Source: Stappia stellulata (GTDB lineage: Bacteria; Pseudomonadota; Alphaproteobacteria; Rhizobiales; Stappiaceae). Taken from it: a DNA stretch of 64,000 nucleotides. Position numbers and translations under genes: made by a program. The DNA lies in assembly GCF_020176715.1 (NCBI RefSeq), contig NZ_JAIVMF010000004.1, positions 186,001 to 250,000 of the forward strand, given 5' to 3'. The notes below the pieces were generated by a model, which was given only the letters and a program-made list of their open reading frames with translations, ran no database searches and was not told the origin of the DNA. The first letter of the stretch is position 1; the number at the start of each line of letters is the position of its first letter. Positions 43,801 through 51,725 of the stretch are shown in pieces.

Positions 43801-44524
43801 GCAGAAAGCGGTTGCCTTCGATGCCAGTCAGGAAAAGGTCGTCGCCCAGATCGCGCTCGGCGTCTATGCCGGTGCCATGGGCGTGCGGATCTTCACCGAC
43901 AATCTGACGGGATTCTTGAGTGCCACAGCCGCCGTGAGCGGCGACAAACCCTCCAAACTGCCGACGAACATCAAGGATTACGTCGGAACCTGGAAGCCGA
44001 AGGGCAAGTCGCTCGCCGGCCTTGCCGCCGTGCTGCTGCGCTACACCACCACTTTCGCCACCATGCCCTGGCTGATCCGGCCCGGATCGCCCGGACCGAG
44101 CTGTCCGGCGGGAGATCCCGGCTTCGGCGGCACCATCTGGATCACCCAGCTCATCTGCGGTCCGACGCGCGGGCTGTTCGTGCTGGCGCTCGTTCCGGGC
44201 GGTCGACCGCGCGTCTATACGGGCGAGATCACCATCTGTCTGTGGGGCGTCGCCAACATGATCATGGTGGCGTGGAACTACAACGACACGAAGAACAAGG
44301 ACACGCTCGCCAAGCTCGGCCTGTCCCGGGCCCTGACCAACATCATTCCCGGCCAGATCGGGCGGATCCTGTTCATCCCGGACGTGCAGGACAAGACCTA
44401 TTTCATTCCCGCGCTCATTGGCGGGGTGCTGCAGGTCGTCGGCTATCTGGGATCGGCCGGGGTGGCCATCGCCGAACTGGTCGAGGTCGGCCAGATGGAC
44501 GAAAGCCAATTCGTCGAATGCTGA
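40829..44524 (+). CDS. 1231-aa propeller/helical protein with hydrophobic C-terminus, unknown
   Basis: No family is recognised. Residues ~45-400 look like a beta-propeller or lectin-like repeat (NLDLYTIGTNDEIYRLRRG, SILSLGGNGQLRFASY, LQVFGIGDDGRLWRAG). An Ig-like stretch follows (LELVVLDNEGMPMPFAKVSI). Residues ~630-1010 are long amphipathic helices (NGIKNAAKSVVDGLVKIVV, FDFVQGVWNWLKVKLKQLF). The last ~180 residues contain several hydrophobic segments (GLAAVLLRYTTTFATMPWLI, GGVLQVVGYLGSAGVAIAEL). There is no signal peptide. AGGAGG precedes the ATG at 40829. A carbohydrate-binding head with a membrane-active tail would fit a pore-forming or contact-dependent effector, as speculation. Confidence 0.78.
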   Translation: MTFMPRSAFAELSAGEFPAARASTKYMETFQLSKPALGGTDIRTYPNVAGNLDLYTIGTNDEIYRLRRGENAEAPYHDTNLKITGRQLFLYSSISESSDTPSILSLGGNGQLRFASYKSTTDTYFQQETKPEDATETIRQFRAVRGATNGNIYVNVMLDVPGESFGLLANNFFTPGEDKWNGPVWAPLMGPGGTQAEVLSIAMVENSVVQSSILAISKNYEVLYCEQANRATPLRVLGSKKATALYVVVDQEQRLNIFAVEKDTGKLLLKKQRKYQSGTLKQFDDWIYVDAAQDVRLTQIYASICFDGLLQVFGIGDDGRLWRAGQVPGSGRSAEPAWNTLFPLGNEIPSDAGSKASIFAVGRDLAGYAEAYTVSAGGELTRFWQSPTSQQWFDEHVTLFRGDNEMVPVETHALELVVLDNEGMPMPFAKVSIQASFLVTLFVDGRSYRCSQLNRVGVETGPNGKVVIYQRANALAAATLYIETPSTLAGSPLAVEPNLQLQEKLETLSVDDIKNAKDASGAYLLPAKYRSSDEYAQSLQQITQSSMQIAGQQEVKAKKVAYHAVRRGRTARTFSPKLDLAAMNGTTWAIDFSSGFPQYQAMTLDEVADWKVSKLETMRAASADGAEVAGFLGIDWGDVWNGIKNAAKSVVDGLVKIVVEIVDGIGRVLFEIAGKVFEAIIEFAQQAFDFVQGVWNWLKVKLKQLFEWLAFLFNIGDFVRTAEAVEHNTRVMLDFTVEGVEHVKQMILGGIDTMKDSLKATVDSFVQELNKADNPTYDQFSKQEEMTDDQAYQLEHNLFSNAYEENGGNASEKGETSVSLMTQTALSSPLEGLVTMLEDLADNFQFGDGKEAFNEAIEYFTAIGDNPNEVLNLLMSGIVKVMESVALFALDAAKGVIAVLMDLIKDVVEAFRDVLFAEWEIPIVSQLYKFFTGKTLSIRVSQIASYLIAIPTTLIYKLATNKAPFPDQAALDAYKNYITVDWLKSKFGIQTQKAVAFDASQEKVVAQIALGVYAGAMGVRIFTDNLTGFLSATAAVSGDKPSKLPTNIKDYVGTWKPKGKSLAGLAAVLLRYTTTFATMPWLIRPGSPGPSCPAGDPGFGGTIWITQLICGPTRGLFVLALVPGGRPRVYTGEITICLWGVANMIMVAWNYNDTKNKDTLAKLGLSRALTNIIPGQIGRILFIPDVQDKTYFIPALIGGVLQVVGYLGSAGVAIAELVEVGQMDESQFVEC

Positions 44525-44532
44525 TGGACAGC

Positions 44533-44559
44533 GCGGCCGGACGGATGTCGCCCGGCCGC
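44533..44559. terminator. GC-rich hairpin between convergent genes
   Basis: GCGGCCGG (44533-44540) pairs with CCGGCCGC (44552-44559) across an 11-base loop, in the 45-base space between two convergent stop codons. There is no T-run, so termination efficiency is unclear. Confidence 0.35.
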
Positions 44560-44569
44560 CTGCTTCCGG

Positions 44570-45490
44570 TCAGCCGAGGTGTTCCTTGAAGAAGGCGATG
44601 GTGCGCTCTTCGGCAAGCTTGGCCGCTTCCGCGTCGTAGCGCGGCGTCGTGTCGTTGTGGAAGCCGTGGTTCACATCCGGATAGATGTGGGCCGTGTAGG
44701 TCTTGCCGGCGGCTTTCAGCGCGGCCTCATAGTCGGGCCATCCCGCGTTGATGCGCTCGTCGAGCCCGGCGTAATGCAGCAAGAGCGGCGTCTCGATGGC
44801 GGCCACATCTTCTGAGGCCGGCTGGCGGCCGTAGAAAGGCGCGCCGGCGGCCAGTTCCGGATAGGCGACCGCGATCGCATTGACCACGCCGCCGCCATAG
44901 CAGAAGCCGACGGCGCCGACCTTGCCGGTGCCGTCCTCGCGCGCCAGCAGATATTCAAAGCCCGCGAAGAAGTCGTTCATCAGCTTGGTGCCGTCGACGG
45001 TGCGCTGGAGTTCGCGGCCCTTGTCGTCGGAGCCGGGATAGCCGCCGACCGAGGTCAGTCCGTCGGGGGCCAGCGCCATGAAGCCGGCCTTGGCCATGCG
45101 CCGCGCGACGTCTTCGATATAGGGGTTGAGGCCGCGGTTTTCGTGGATCACGAGCACCGCCGGCAGCTTGTCCGTCACGCCGGCGGGGCGCACCAGATAG
45201 CCGTTCACCTCGCCATGGCCGTTCGGCGAGGGATAGGTGATGCGGCTCGCCTCGATGGAGCTGTCGTCGGGCGCGACCTGCTGGGCCAGCGCGTAGTTCG
45301 GCGACAACTGGCTGAGCAGCGCCGTCGCGGTCAGGCCGCCGACCGCGAATTTCGCGACGCGGTCGAGAAACGTGCGCCGGTCGATAATGCCATGGGCATA
45401 GAAGTCGTAGAGTTCGAGCAACTCCTGGGGAAAGTCCCGGGCGGTCTTGCGCTGTTGCGTGCCGCCGGAAAGCGTGCCGAGATCGTCCAT
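44570..45490 (-). CDS. Dienelactone hydrolase-family protein with internal Tat-like segment
   Basis: The 306-residue protein has an N-terminal extension with [26 protein letters not shown] (residues 38-63), a twin-arginine-like signal set unusually far from the start. An alpha/beta-hydrolase domain follows with [18 protein letters not shown], nucleophile Cys197 in [17 protein letters not shown] (Asp) and VNHGFHND (His). This is the YghX/carboxymethylenebutenolidase type. Substrates of this exported group are not well defined. It is monocistronic. Confidence 0.85.
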   Translation of the reverse strand: MDDLGTLSGGTQQRKTARDFPQELLELYDFYAHGIIDRRTFLDRVAKFAVGGLTATALLSQLSPNYALAQQVAPDDSSIEASRITYPSPNGHGEVNGYLVRPAGVTDKLPAVLVIHENRGLNPYIEDVARRMAKAGFMALAPDGLTSVGGYPGSDDKGRELQRTVDGTKLMNDFFAGFEYLLAREDGTGKVGAVGFCYGGGVVNAIAVAYPELAAGAPFYGRQPASEDVAAIETPLLLHYAGLDERINAGWPDYEAALKAAGKTYTAHIYPDVNHGFHNDTTPRYDAEAAKLAEERTIAFFKEHLG

Positions 45491-45655
45491 TGTGTTCCTG
45501 CCTTCGTTGAAAGGTCCCTGTCAGGTGGCCGGGTTCTGCGCCCGGCCGACCTGTCAGAAGGAACATGGGATGGCGGATCGAATAGGCCAGATCTCTTGCG
45601 GTTTTGCACAGGCTGTTGCGTCGCGCGATCCGGTGTCCGTCTTGTAGGACCCGCG

Positions 45656-48019
45656 TTACGAAGTGCGGCTTGCCTTTTTCGTCCTGCTGGCCCCGGTGTT
45701 TCGCTTGCCCCCGGAGAGCGGCGCATCGGCGGGGATGGACAGGATCTCGTGCATGCGCGCAACCAGCTGGCGCGTGCGCGGCTCCATCTCCTCCGGCGCG
45801 CCGACGATATATTCCACCGTTTCCAGCGCCCTTGCGCGCTCCTGCGGCGTCTTCAGCAGGTCGGGCAGGGCGAGCAAGCCGCGCTCCGGTTCGAAGTGGG
45901 CGATCAGCGTCTGTTCGTGGATCAGCCGGGCGCGTGCGGTCGGGTCGATGGCCTCGAAGGGCGCGTGTGTCGACAGCACCTCGGTGGAGCGCTGCAGGCG
46001 GTCGTTGCGCACGGTGCCGCGGCTGTCGGCCATCAGCACCAGCATGCGCACCACCGCCTCGGCGTAGCCGCCGGTCTCCGTGTGGTCGAGTGCCGCCAGC
46101 ACCTCGCGCAGGTTGCGCAGTTCCGTTTGCGGCTTGTGCGCGCGCTTCCTGGCGTGGTCGGCGCCGAACCAGGCCGCGATCGGGCTGGCATAAAGCGACA
46201 GGAAGGTCATTTCGGTCGCCATCGCGCGCAAGTCGCGCACCAGGTTCCAGCCTTCTTCCACCGTGTCCGCCCAAAGCCGCTCCAGCGTCAGGAAGGGATT
46301 GTGCGGATCGGCGGGACGGCGGCTGGCGCGTGTCTGGTCGGCCATGGAACGCGATCCCGCCATCAGCGGATTGGCGGAGGCGAGCAGGCGTCGCTGCAGG
46401 CGCAAGGGGTGCAGGGCGCGCGTGACCTCGGCCGATTGCGCGCTCACGCCTGCCTGGACGAGCGGCCGCAGCGTCGTGTCATACGCTTCGGCGATATTCT
46501 CCGACAGCCGCGCCACGGCGGCGAAGGCAAACTCCTCGTCGCGGTCGTCGTTGCCGACCGCCTCGATGTCGGAAAACCGGCGCTTGTGGAAGGAGACGGT
46601 GAAGCGCTTCTCATGCCCCTTGCCGACGATATCCTCGATGGTCATTTCGTAGAGACCGGGAGGAAGCGCCTCGATGGTCTTCAGCGTCGAGGCCATCTGC
46701 GTGTGTTCGCGCCGGGCGACCGAGGAGGACACGAAGATGCCCAGATGCCCGACCTGCTCGTGCACCATGTAGACGATGCGCTGGCCGCAGATCTCGATCT
46801 CGCGCTCGTCGGAATAGGTGTCGACGATCCAGTTCAGCGCCTGTTGCGGCGGCGTGATGTTGTCGCCGTGGGAGGCGAAGACGATGACCGGCGCGCGGAT
46901 CGCCTTGGGGTCGATCGGACGTCCGGTTTCCAGCCGTGCCTCGTTGCGCGACAACTTATTGCCGACGAAGAGGTTTTCCACGATCCAGCGGATTTCGGCT
47001 TCGTTCATCAGGTAGAAACCGCCCCACCACTTCTCGAACTCCAGGAAGCGGGTGTCGCCGTCGTCGATGGTGGCGAAGAGGTCGTAATACTTGCGGAACC
47101 AGGTGCGCCCGGGATTGAGCGTCTCGAAGTTCATCACCAGATCCGCGCCGTCGAAGACGCCGTTGCCGAGATCGGAGGAGACGAGCGCGGGCAGGACGCC
47201 GCCCAGAATGCCGCCGCTGTAGCGCATCGGGTCCTGGCCGAGCCGGCCCGACCAATAGGCCATCGGGGCGCCGTTCAGCACGATCGGGCCGGTCAGATCC
47301 GGGTTGGTGGCGGCGAGAATGGCGGTGGCCCAGCCGCCCTGGCAGTTGCCGACGACGACCGGACGGGGCGCCTCGGCATGGCGGCGATGCACCTCGCGCA
47401 GGAACTCCGCTTCCGCGTCGGTGACATCGGCGAGCGTTTGCCCGGGTTCGGGCATCGGACGGAAGGCGACGAAATAGACCGGGTGACCGTCCTTGAGCGC
47501 GACGCCCACCTGGCTGTCCGGCTTGAAGCCGCCGATCCCCGGTCCGTGGCCGGCGCGCGGGTCGATGATCACATAGGGGCGCTTCCAGTCGAACACCTCG
47601 ACGCCGGCCGGAGGCGTGATCTGCAAGAGCATGTAGTTGCAGGGGCGGGGAAGGTCGGCCCCGTCGACAACCGTCTCATAGTCATAAATGAGAACCGGCG
47701 GCGCGCCGGCGGCCTCATGGGAGATGAAGATGTCGCCCCGCTTGCGCAAGGTGTCGAGGGTGAGGAGCGCCCGTTGGCCGGCGTCTGTCGCATAATCCGC
47801 GCCCGCCTGCAGCAGGGCGTCGGGCGTTGCGAGCTGCGCCAGGCTGGCAAAGAGACCCTTCCAGGCGGCCTCGGCCGCCGCGCCGCTTTGCTCGGAGGTC
47901 TGCTGCAGGCGGCGCGCATGGCGCTTGAAGGCGGTCTGGCACAGCCGGTGCTGGCGCGCGGCCGCCTCGTTCCACTGCTCGGCATCCTGCAGGCGTTGCT
48001 CGAAAAGGCGGTCTTGCAT
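45656..48019 (-). CDS. DUF3141 protein, PHA-synthase-like alpha/beta hydrolase
   Basis: The 787-residue protein matches DUF3141: a helical N-terminus, then an alpha/beta-hydrolase domain with VVVGNCQGGWATAIL (nucleophile Cys, as in PHA synthases), ETLNPGRTWFRKYYDLFATIDD, FASHGDNITPPQQALNWI and the catalytic-His region VHEQVGHLGIFVSS. The C-terminal ~250 residues are helical. The family is usually found beside fabI and phosphotransacetylase/acetate kinase genes. Here only fabI is present, 17 bases upstream on the same strand. A role in acyl or polyester metabolism is likely but unproven. Confidence 0.85.
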   Translation of the reverse strand: MQDRLFEQRLQDAEQWNEAAARQHRLCQTAFKRHARRLQQTSEQSGAAAEAAWKGLFASLAQLATPDALLQAGADYATDAGQRALLTLDTLRKRGDIFISHEAAGAPPVLIYDYETVVDGADLPRPCNYMLLQITPPAGVEVFDWKRPYVIIDPRAGHGPGIGGFKPDSQVGVALKDGHPVYFVAFRPMPEPGQTLADVTDAEAEFLREVHRRHAEAPRPVVVGNCQGGWATAILAATNPDLTGPIVLNGAPMAYWSGRLGQDPMRYSGGILGGVLPALVSSDLGNGVFDGADLVMNFETLNPGRTWFRKYYDLFATIDDGDTRFLEFEKWWGGFYLMNEAEIRWIVENLFVGNKLSRNEARLETGRPIDPKAIRAPVIVFASHGDNITPPQQALNWIVDTYSDEREIEICGQRIVYMVHEQVGHLGIFVSSSVARREHTQMASTLKTIEALPPGLYEMTIEDIVGKGHEKRFTVSFHKRRFSDIEAVGNDDRDEEFAFAAVARLSENIAEAYDTTLRPLVQAGVSAQSAEVTRALHPLRLQRRLLASANPLMAGSRSMADQTRASRRPADPHNPFLTLERLWADTVEEGWNLVRDLRAMATEMTFLSLYASPIAAWFGADHARKRAHKPQTELRNLREVLAALDHTETGGYAEAVVRMLVLMADSRGTVRNDRLQRSTEVLSTHAPFEAIDPTARARLIHEQTLIAHFEPERGLLALPDLLKTPQERARALETVEYIVGAPEEMEPRTRQLVARMHEILSIPADAPLSGGKRNTGASRTKKASRTS

Positions 48020-48036
48020 GTCGAAACCTCGATGCG

Positions 48037-48801
48037 TCAGCCGACGATGTGATAACCGCCGTCGATGGGGTGGATGCCGCCGGTGACATTGGTCGCCTCG
48101 TTGGAGGCGAGGAACGCGGCATAGGCGCCGATGTCCTCGATGCTGGCCAGATGCCGGCTCGGGGTGCGGGCCGCATTGGCCGCCATCAGCGCGTCGAAAT
48201 GATCGATCCCGCTGGCTGCGCGGGTGGCGAGCGGTCCGGGCGACAGCGCGTGAACGGAGATGCGCTTGGGACCGAGTTCGGCGGCGGCGTAGCGGGTCAC
48301 CGATTCCAGCGCCGCCTTGACCGGGCCCATTATGTTGTAATGGTCGACGACCTTTTCAGACCCGTAGAAGGACACCGTCATGCAGGTCCCGCCATGCGGC
48401 ATCAGCGGCTCGGCCCGGCGGATCATGCGCAGATACGAATGCACCGAGATGTCCATCGCCGTGGCGAAGCCGTCGCGCGAACAGTCGATCACCCGGCCGT
48501 GCAGGTCGTCCTTCGGGCAATAGGCGATGGAGTGAAGCAGGATGTCGAGCTTGCCCCAGCGGGTCTCGATGGCCTCGAACACCGCATCCATCTCGTTGTC
48601 TTCGGTGACGTCGAGCGGGGCGACGATCTCCGCGCCGAGCTTTTCGGCCAGCGGCCGCACATGCGGCTCCGCCTTGGCATTCAGATAGGTGACGGCCAGA
48701 TCGGCGCCCTGGCGGCGAAACGCCTGCGCGCAGCCCCAGGCGATGGACTGGTCGTTGGCGATGCCGACCACAAGCGCGCGCTTGCCTTTGAGGGAGAACA
48801 T
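48037..48801 (-). CDS. fabI: Enoyl-ACP reductase FabI
   Basis: The 254-residue short-chain dehydrogenase starts MFSLKGKRALVVGIANDQSIAWGCAQAF, the FabI nucleotide-binding region (GxxxxxSIAxG). The catalytic Tyr-x6-Lys is in YNIMGPVKAALES, followed by the substrate-loop sequence LSPGPLATRAASGI. It reduces enoyl-ACP in fatty acid synthesis with NAD(P)H. The ATG at 48801 starts the domain, and upstream codons in frame are unsupported. It is co-transcribed with the DUF3141 gene, so it may be a specialised paralogue rather than the housekeeping copy. Confidence 0.88.
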   Translation of the reverse strand: MFSLKGKRALVVGIANDQSIAWGCAQAFRRQGADLAVTYLNAKAEPHVRPLAEKLGAEIVAPLDVTEDNEMDAVFEAIETRWGKLDILLHSIAYCPKDDLHGRVIDCSRDGFATAMDISVHSYLRMIRRAEPLMPHGGTCMTVSFYGSEKVVDHYNIMGPVKAALESVTRYAAAELGPKRISVHALSPGPLATRAASGIDHFDALMAANAARTPSRHLASIEDIGAYAAFLASNEATNVTGGIHPIDGGYHIVG

Positions 48802-49063
48802 GGAGTGGCCCAGGGTTTGTTTTCGGTCGTGGTGCAGCGCAGCATGACCGAAAAACATGTCGCAATCGTGAAGAGAACCGCTCGTGTTCCCGAAGGGAAC
48901 GCGTGAAGGCGTGTCTGTTGTCCGCCATGGCGTGACAACGGCGGATCGCAGGGTCGGACAGCCTGGATCCCGACTGTTTACGAACACTTCAAGTTATATG
49001 CCGATATTGGAGGAAGTGACCGCAACCCGCCGTTGATTTCCGGGGGGCGACAATCGAGCGGTT

Positions 49064-50323
49064 TTGTCAGCGGGTGAAGATTTGAGCGAACGTGAGAGCC
49101 AATATGCGCTCCTTCTTGGCAACTATCGCCCGACGATGGTGATTGCCCGCGAACTCAGGGCGCGCGGTTACCGCGTGGCAACGGGGCTCGACGGCTTCGA
49201 ACGCGGGGCGGCGCTGTCGCGTCATGTGGATCGCCTCTGGACCCATCCGAAGCTCGAAGAGGATGAGGCCGCCTTCGCTCACGCGCTGTCAAAGGTGCTG
49301 GCGCGGCGCGACGACATTCGCCTGGTGGTGCCGGTCTCGGAGCCCTATGTGCGCTTCTTCGCCCGCGGGGAGGTCGTCCTGCCGAGCGGGGTCACGGCGA
49401 TGATGGTGGCGCCGCAACTGGTAGAGGCCTGCCTCGACAAACGGCGGATGATGGCCATCGCCGAGGCCACCGGCGTGCCGGTCGCACCTTTCGCGGAAGT
49501 CTGCGACTATGCGGAGCTGATCGGCGAAACGGAACGCATTGGGTTTCCGGTCGTCATTCGCTCGCTCTCCTCGTCTCACCGCCTGCTCGGCGAGAAGGCG
49601 GTGACGGTGGAGGACCGCGCCGCGCTGGAGCTGCTCTTGCCGGACTGGCCGGAGGGGCACCCTGCGCTGCTGGTGCAACGCCGGGCCTCGGGGCCGCGAC
49701 AGAACCTTTATTTCTCGGCACGCGACGGACGGATCGACAGCCTGTTGCATGTGGAAATCAGCCGCACCGACCGGCTCGACGGAGCCGGGCTGGCGGTCGA
49801 AGGGGTGGCCGGGGCGACCGACCCGGACCTTGGCAGATACACCGCGGCGATGATCGAGGCGCTTGACTATTCCGGGATCGGCTGCGCGCAATTCTTGGTG
49901 GATCCGGAAACGGGTGCGACCTGTTTTCTGGAGATCAATCCCCGCTTTGCGGGCAATCACGCGATCCCCGCGGCCTGCGGACTGGAGCTGACCGACCGGC
50001 TGCTGGATGTGTGTCTTTCGCTCGATCGGCGACACGAGCCGGCGCCGCGGCCGCCACGCACGCCGCTCCGCTATTGCTGGCTCGCGGGCGACCTGCTTGG
50101 CGCCAAGGTCGCCTGGCGGCAAGGTCAGGTTTCGAACGGGGAAGCCTGCCGCTGGCTCGGGCGGGCCATTCGCGCCCGTTGGCGGGCGCAACTCGATGTC
50201 GGTTTCGACTGGCGCGATCCGCTGCCCGGTCTTCTTGCGATCCTCGATGTTCTTCCCGGCATCGGCAAACTCGTCCGGATGTGGAAAATACACCCGGGCC
50301 GTTTTGCCAAAGACAGTCTCTAG
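49064..50323 (+). CDS. ATP-grasp carboxylate-amine ligase-like protein
   Basis: About 419 residues with an ATP-grasp fold: an N-terminal Rossmann-like part (YALLLGNYRPTMVIARELRARGYRV), RIGFPVVIRSLSSSHRLLGEKAVTV (ATP-binding), and the metal-binding DPETGATCFLEINPRFAGNH. The C-terminal ~100 residues (YCWLAGDLLGAKVAW, ending DVLPGIGKLVRMWKIHPGRF) occur in ligases of polysaccharide loci. No ATG fits. The TTG at 49064 is used here, and a TTG at 49082 after GGTGAAGA is equally likely. It starts a probable three-gene operon with the transferase 11 bases downstream and the flippase. Confidence 0.8.
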   Translation: MSAGEDLSERESQYALLLGNYRPTMVIARELRARGYRVATGLDGFERGAALSRHVDRLWTHPKLEEDEAAFAHALSKVLARRDDIRLVVPVSEPYVRFFARGEVVLPSGVTAMMVAPQLVEACLDKRRMMAIAEATGVPVAPFAEVCDYAELIGETERIGFPVVIRSLSSSHRLLGEKAVTVEDRAALELLLPDWPEGHPALLVQRRASGPRQNLYFSARDGRIDSLLHVEISRTDRLDGAGLAVEGVAGATDPDLGRYTAAMIEALDYSGIGCAQFLVDPETGATCFLEINPRFAGNHAIPAACGLELTDRLLDVCLSLDRRHEPAPRPPRTPLRYCWLAGDLLGAKVAWRQGQVSNGEACRWLGRAIRARWRAQLDVGFDWRDPLPGLLAILDVLPGIGKLVRMWKIHPGRFAKDSL

Positions 50324-50334
50324 CGAGGTTTGAC

Positions 50335-51537
50335 ATGCATCGAGCGACAGACCGGTCGTTGGCGACGGCGAAACAGGTCATGTTCCATCGCGATTTGGCG
50401 TCGGAGGCGGAAAGCCCTGTGCCCTCGATGGCAGACGGTGGCGTGTCCGCCGCAAGGGGAGCCGATGTGCGGGTGGAAGACGTTGCCGCCGAGGACTGGG
50501 ACCGCCTGGTGCTCGGGTTCGACGACGCGGTTCAGGAGCAGCTCCAGAGCTTCAACGAAGTGCGCCGGGCGCCGGAGCAATTGCGCCGGCTTGCCGTCTA
50601 CGCAAACGGCGAACTGACCGGCGGCGTGCTGCTGCGTCTGGTGAAGGTGCCGGTGTTTGGCTTGACGATCAACTCCGCGCGCTGGGGCCCCGTATGGCGG
50701 CGAGGCGGCAAAGCCGTGACCCCGGAAACGCTCGAGCTGGTCTTGCGAGCGGTGACAGACGAGGTGTGCCGGCGCAAAAAGGGGTATTTGATGATCATGC
50801 CCCGGCCCGAGCCGGATCTTCAGGACGCGCCGGTCGCGGCCCTGGAGCGGATCGGCTTTCAGAGCATGGCCCCGTTCGCCAATCCCCTGCGATATTTCGC
50901 AAGGGTTGATCTGGATCCGGACGCGATGCGGGCGAATTTTTCCCAGAAATGGCGATACAACCTCAAAAAGGCGGAAGCGGCCGGGTTGCAAACCGAACTG
51001 GTAGAGGGCGAGGCGGGACTGAACGAGGTTCTCAGCCTCTATCGCGAGATGCTGGCACGCAAGAAGTTCGTCGATTATTCGCCGATCGACACCCTGGCGC
51101 ACAGACTGGCCAATCCGCTGACGCGCTTGCGCCCGCGCATGTTCGTCACCCGCAAGGACGGCGTTCCCCTTGCCATGGCGGTGGTCGACTGTTGCGGCGA
51201 CACGGCGGCATTCCTCTACGGCGCGACGGCGGACGACGCATTGCCGACGCGGGCAGGGTATGCGCTGCAATGGGCGGTGCTTTGCCATCTGTCTCGCGAC
51301 CCGGCGATGCGCTGGTATGCGCTTGGCGGTGCCGGTTCGGCGACCTGTCCCCTGCATCAGTTCAAGCGCGGGCTGGTCGGAAAGGCCGGGGTGATCCTCC
51401 ACGAACGCCCCGCGCATGTCATCGCCAGCGGCAAATACGAGGCGGTGATCGGGCGACTGGCTATGGCGGTTCGGGATGCGCGTGATCGGCTGCGCGAGCC
51501 GCTTGCCCAACTGCTTCCCGTTCGACTTGGCCGCTAG
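50335..51537 (+). CDS. FemAB/GNAT-like acyltransferase
   Basis: The 400-residue protein has a GNAT fold of the FemAB type: LAVYANGELTGGVLLRLVKVPVFGLTINSARWGPVW in the first half, then FSQKWRYNLKKAEAAGLQTEL (typical of FemAB/CelD proteins) and LAMAVVDCCGDTAAFLYGATAD with LHQFKRGLVGKAG near the end. Such enzymes transfer aminoacyl or acyl groups to sugars or peptides in cell-surface synthesis. The ATG follows GCGAGGTTTGAC. Together with the ATP-grasp ligase and the flippase it suggests modification of an exported glycan or glycopeptide. Confidence 0.75.
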   Translation: MHRATDRSLATAKQVMFHRDLASEAESPVPSMADGGVSAARGADVRVEDVAAEDWDRLVLGFDDAVQEQLQSFNEVRRAPEQLRRLAVYANGELTGGVLLRLVKVPVFGLTINSARWGPVWRRGGKAVTPETLELVLRAVTDEVCRRKKGYLMIMPRPEPDLQDAPVAALERIGFQSMAPFANPLRYFARVDLDPDAMRANFSQKWRYNLKKAEAAGLQTELVEGEAGLNEVLSLYREMLARKKFVDYSPIDTLAHRLANPLTRLRPRMFVTRKDGVPLAMAVVDCCGDTAAFLYGATADDALPTRAGYALQWAVLCHLSRDPAMRWYALGGAGSATCPLHQFKRGLVGKAGVILHERPAHVIASGKYEAVIGRLAMAVRDARDRLREPLAQLLPVRLGR

Positions 51538-51725
51538 GGTGCGGTCCCGCCGAATGAGGTTGCCGGGGAAGAGGGCTCTCCCGTGACAGCGGGCGTGCAA
51601 AGCCGGCCGGGTGCCCGGCCGGGCGCGTCGTGCGCGCAAGGGGGCGTCATGTCTTTTGCATCCGGCCGGACCTTTCGCATCTTGCCGTGCGGCATTGGGG
51701 CCGAACATTGGGAGCGTTTGGCGTC

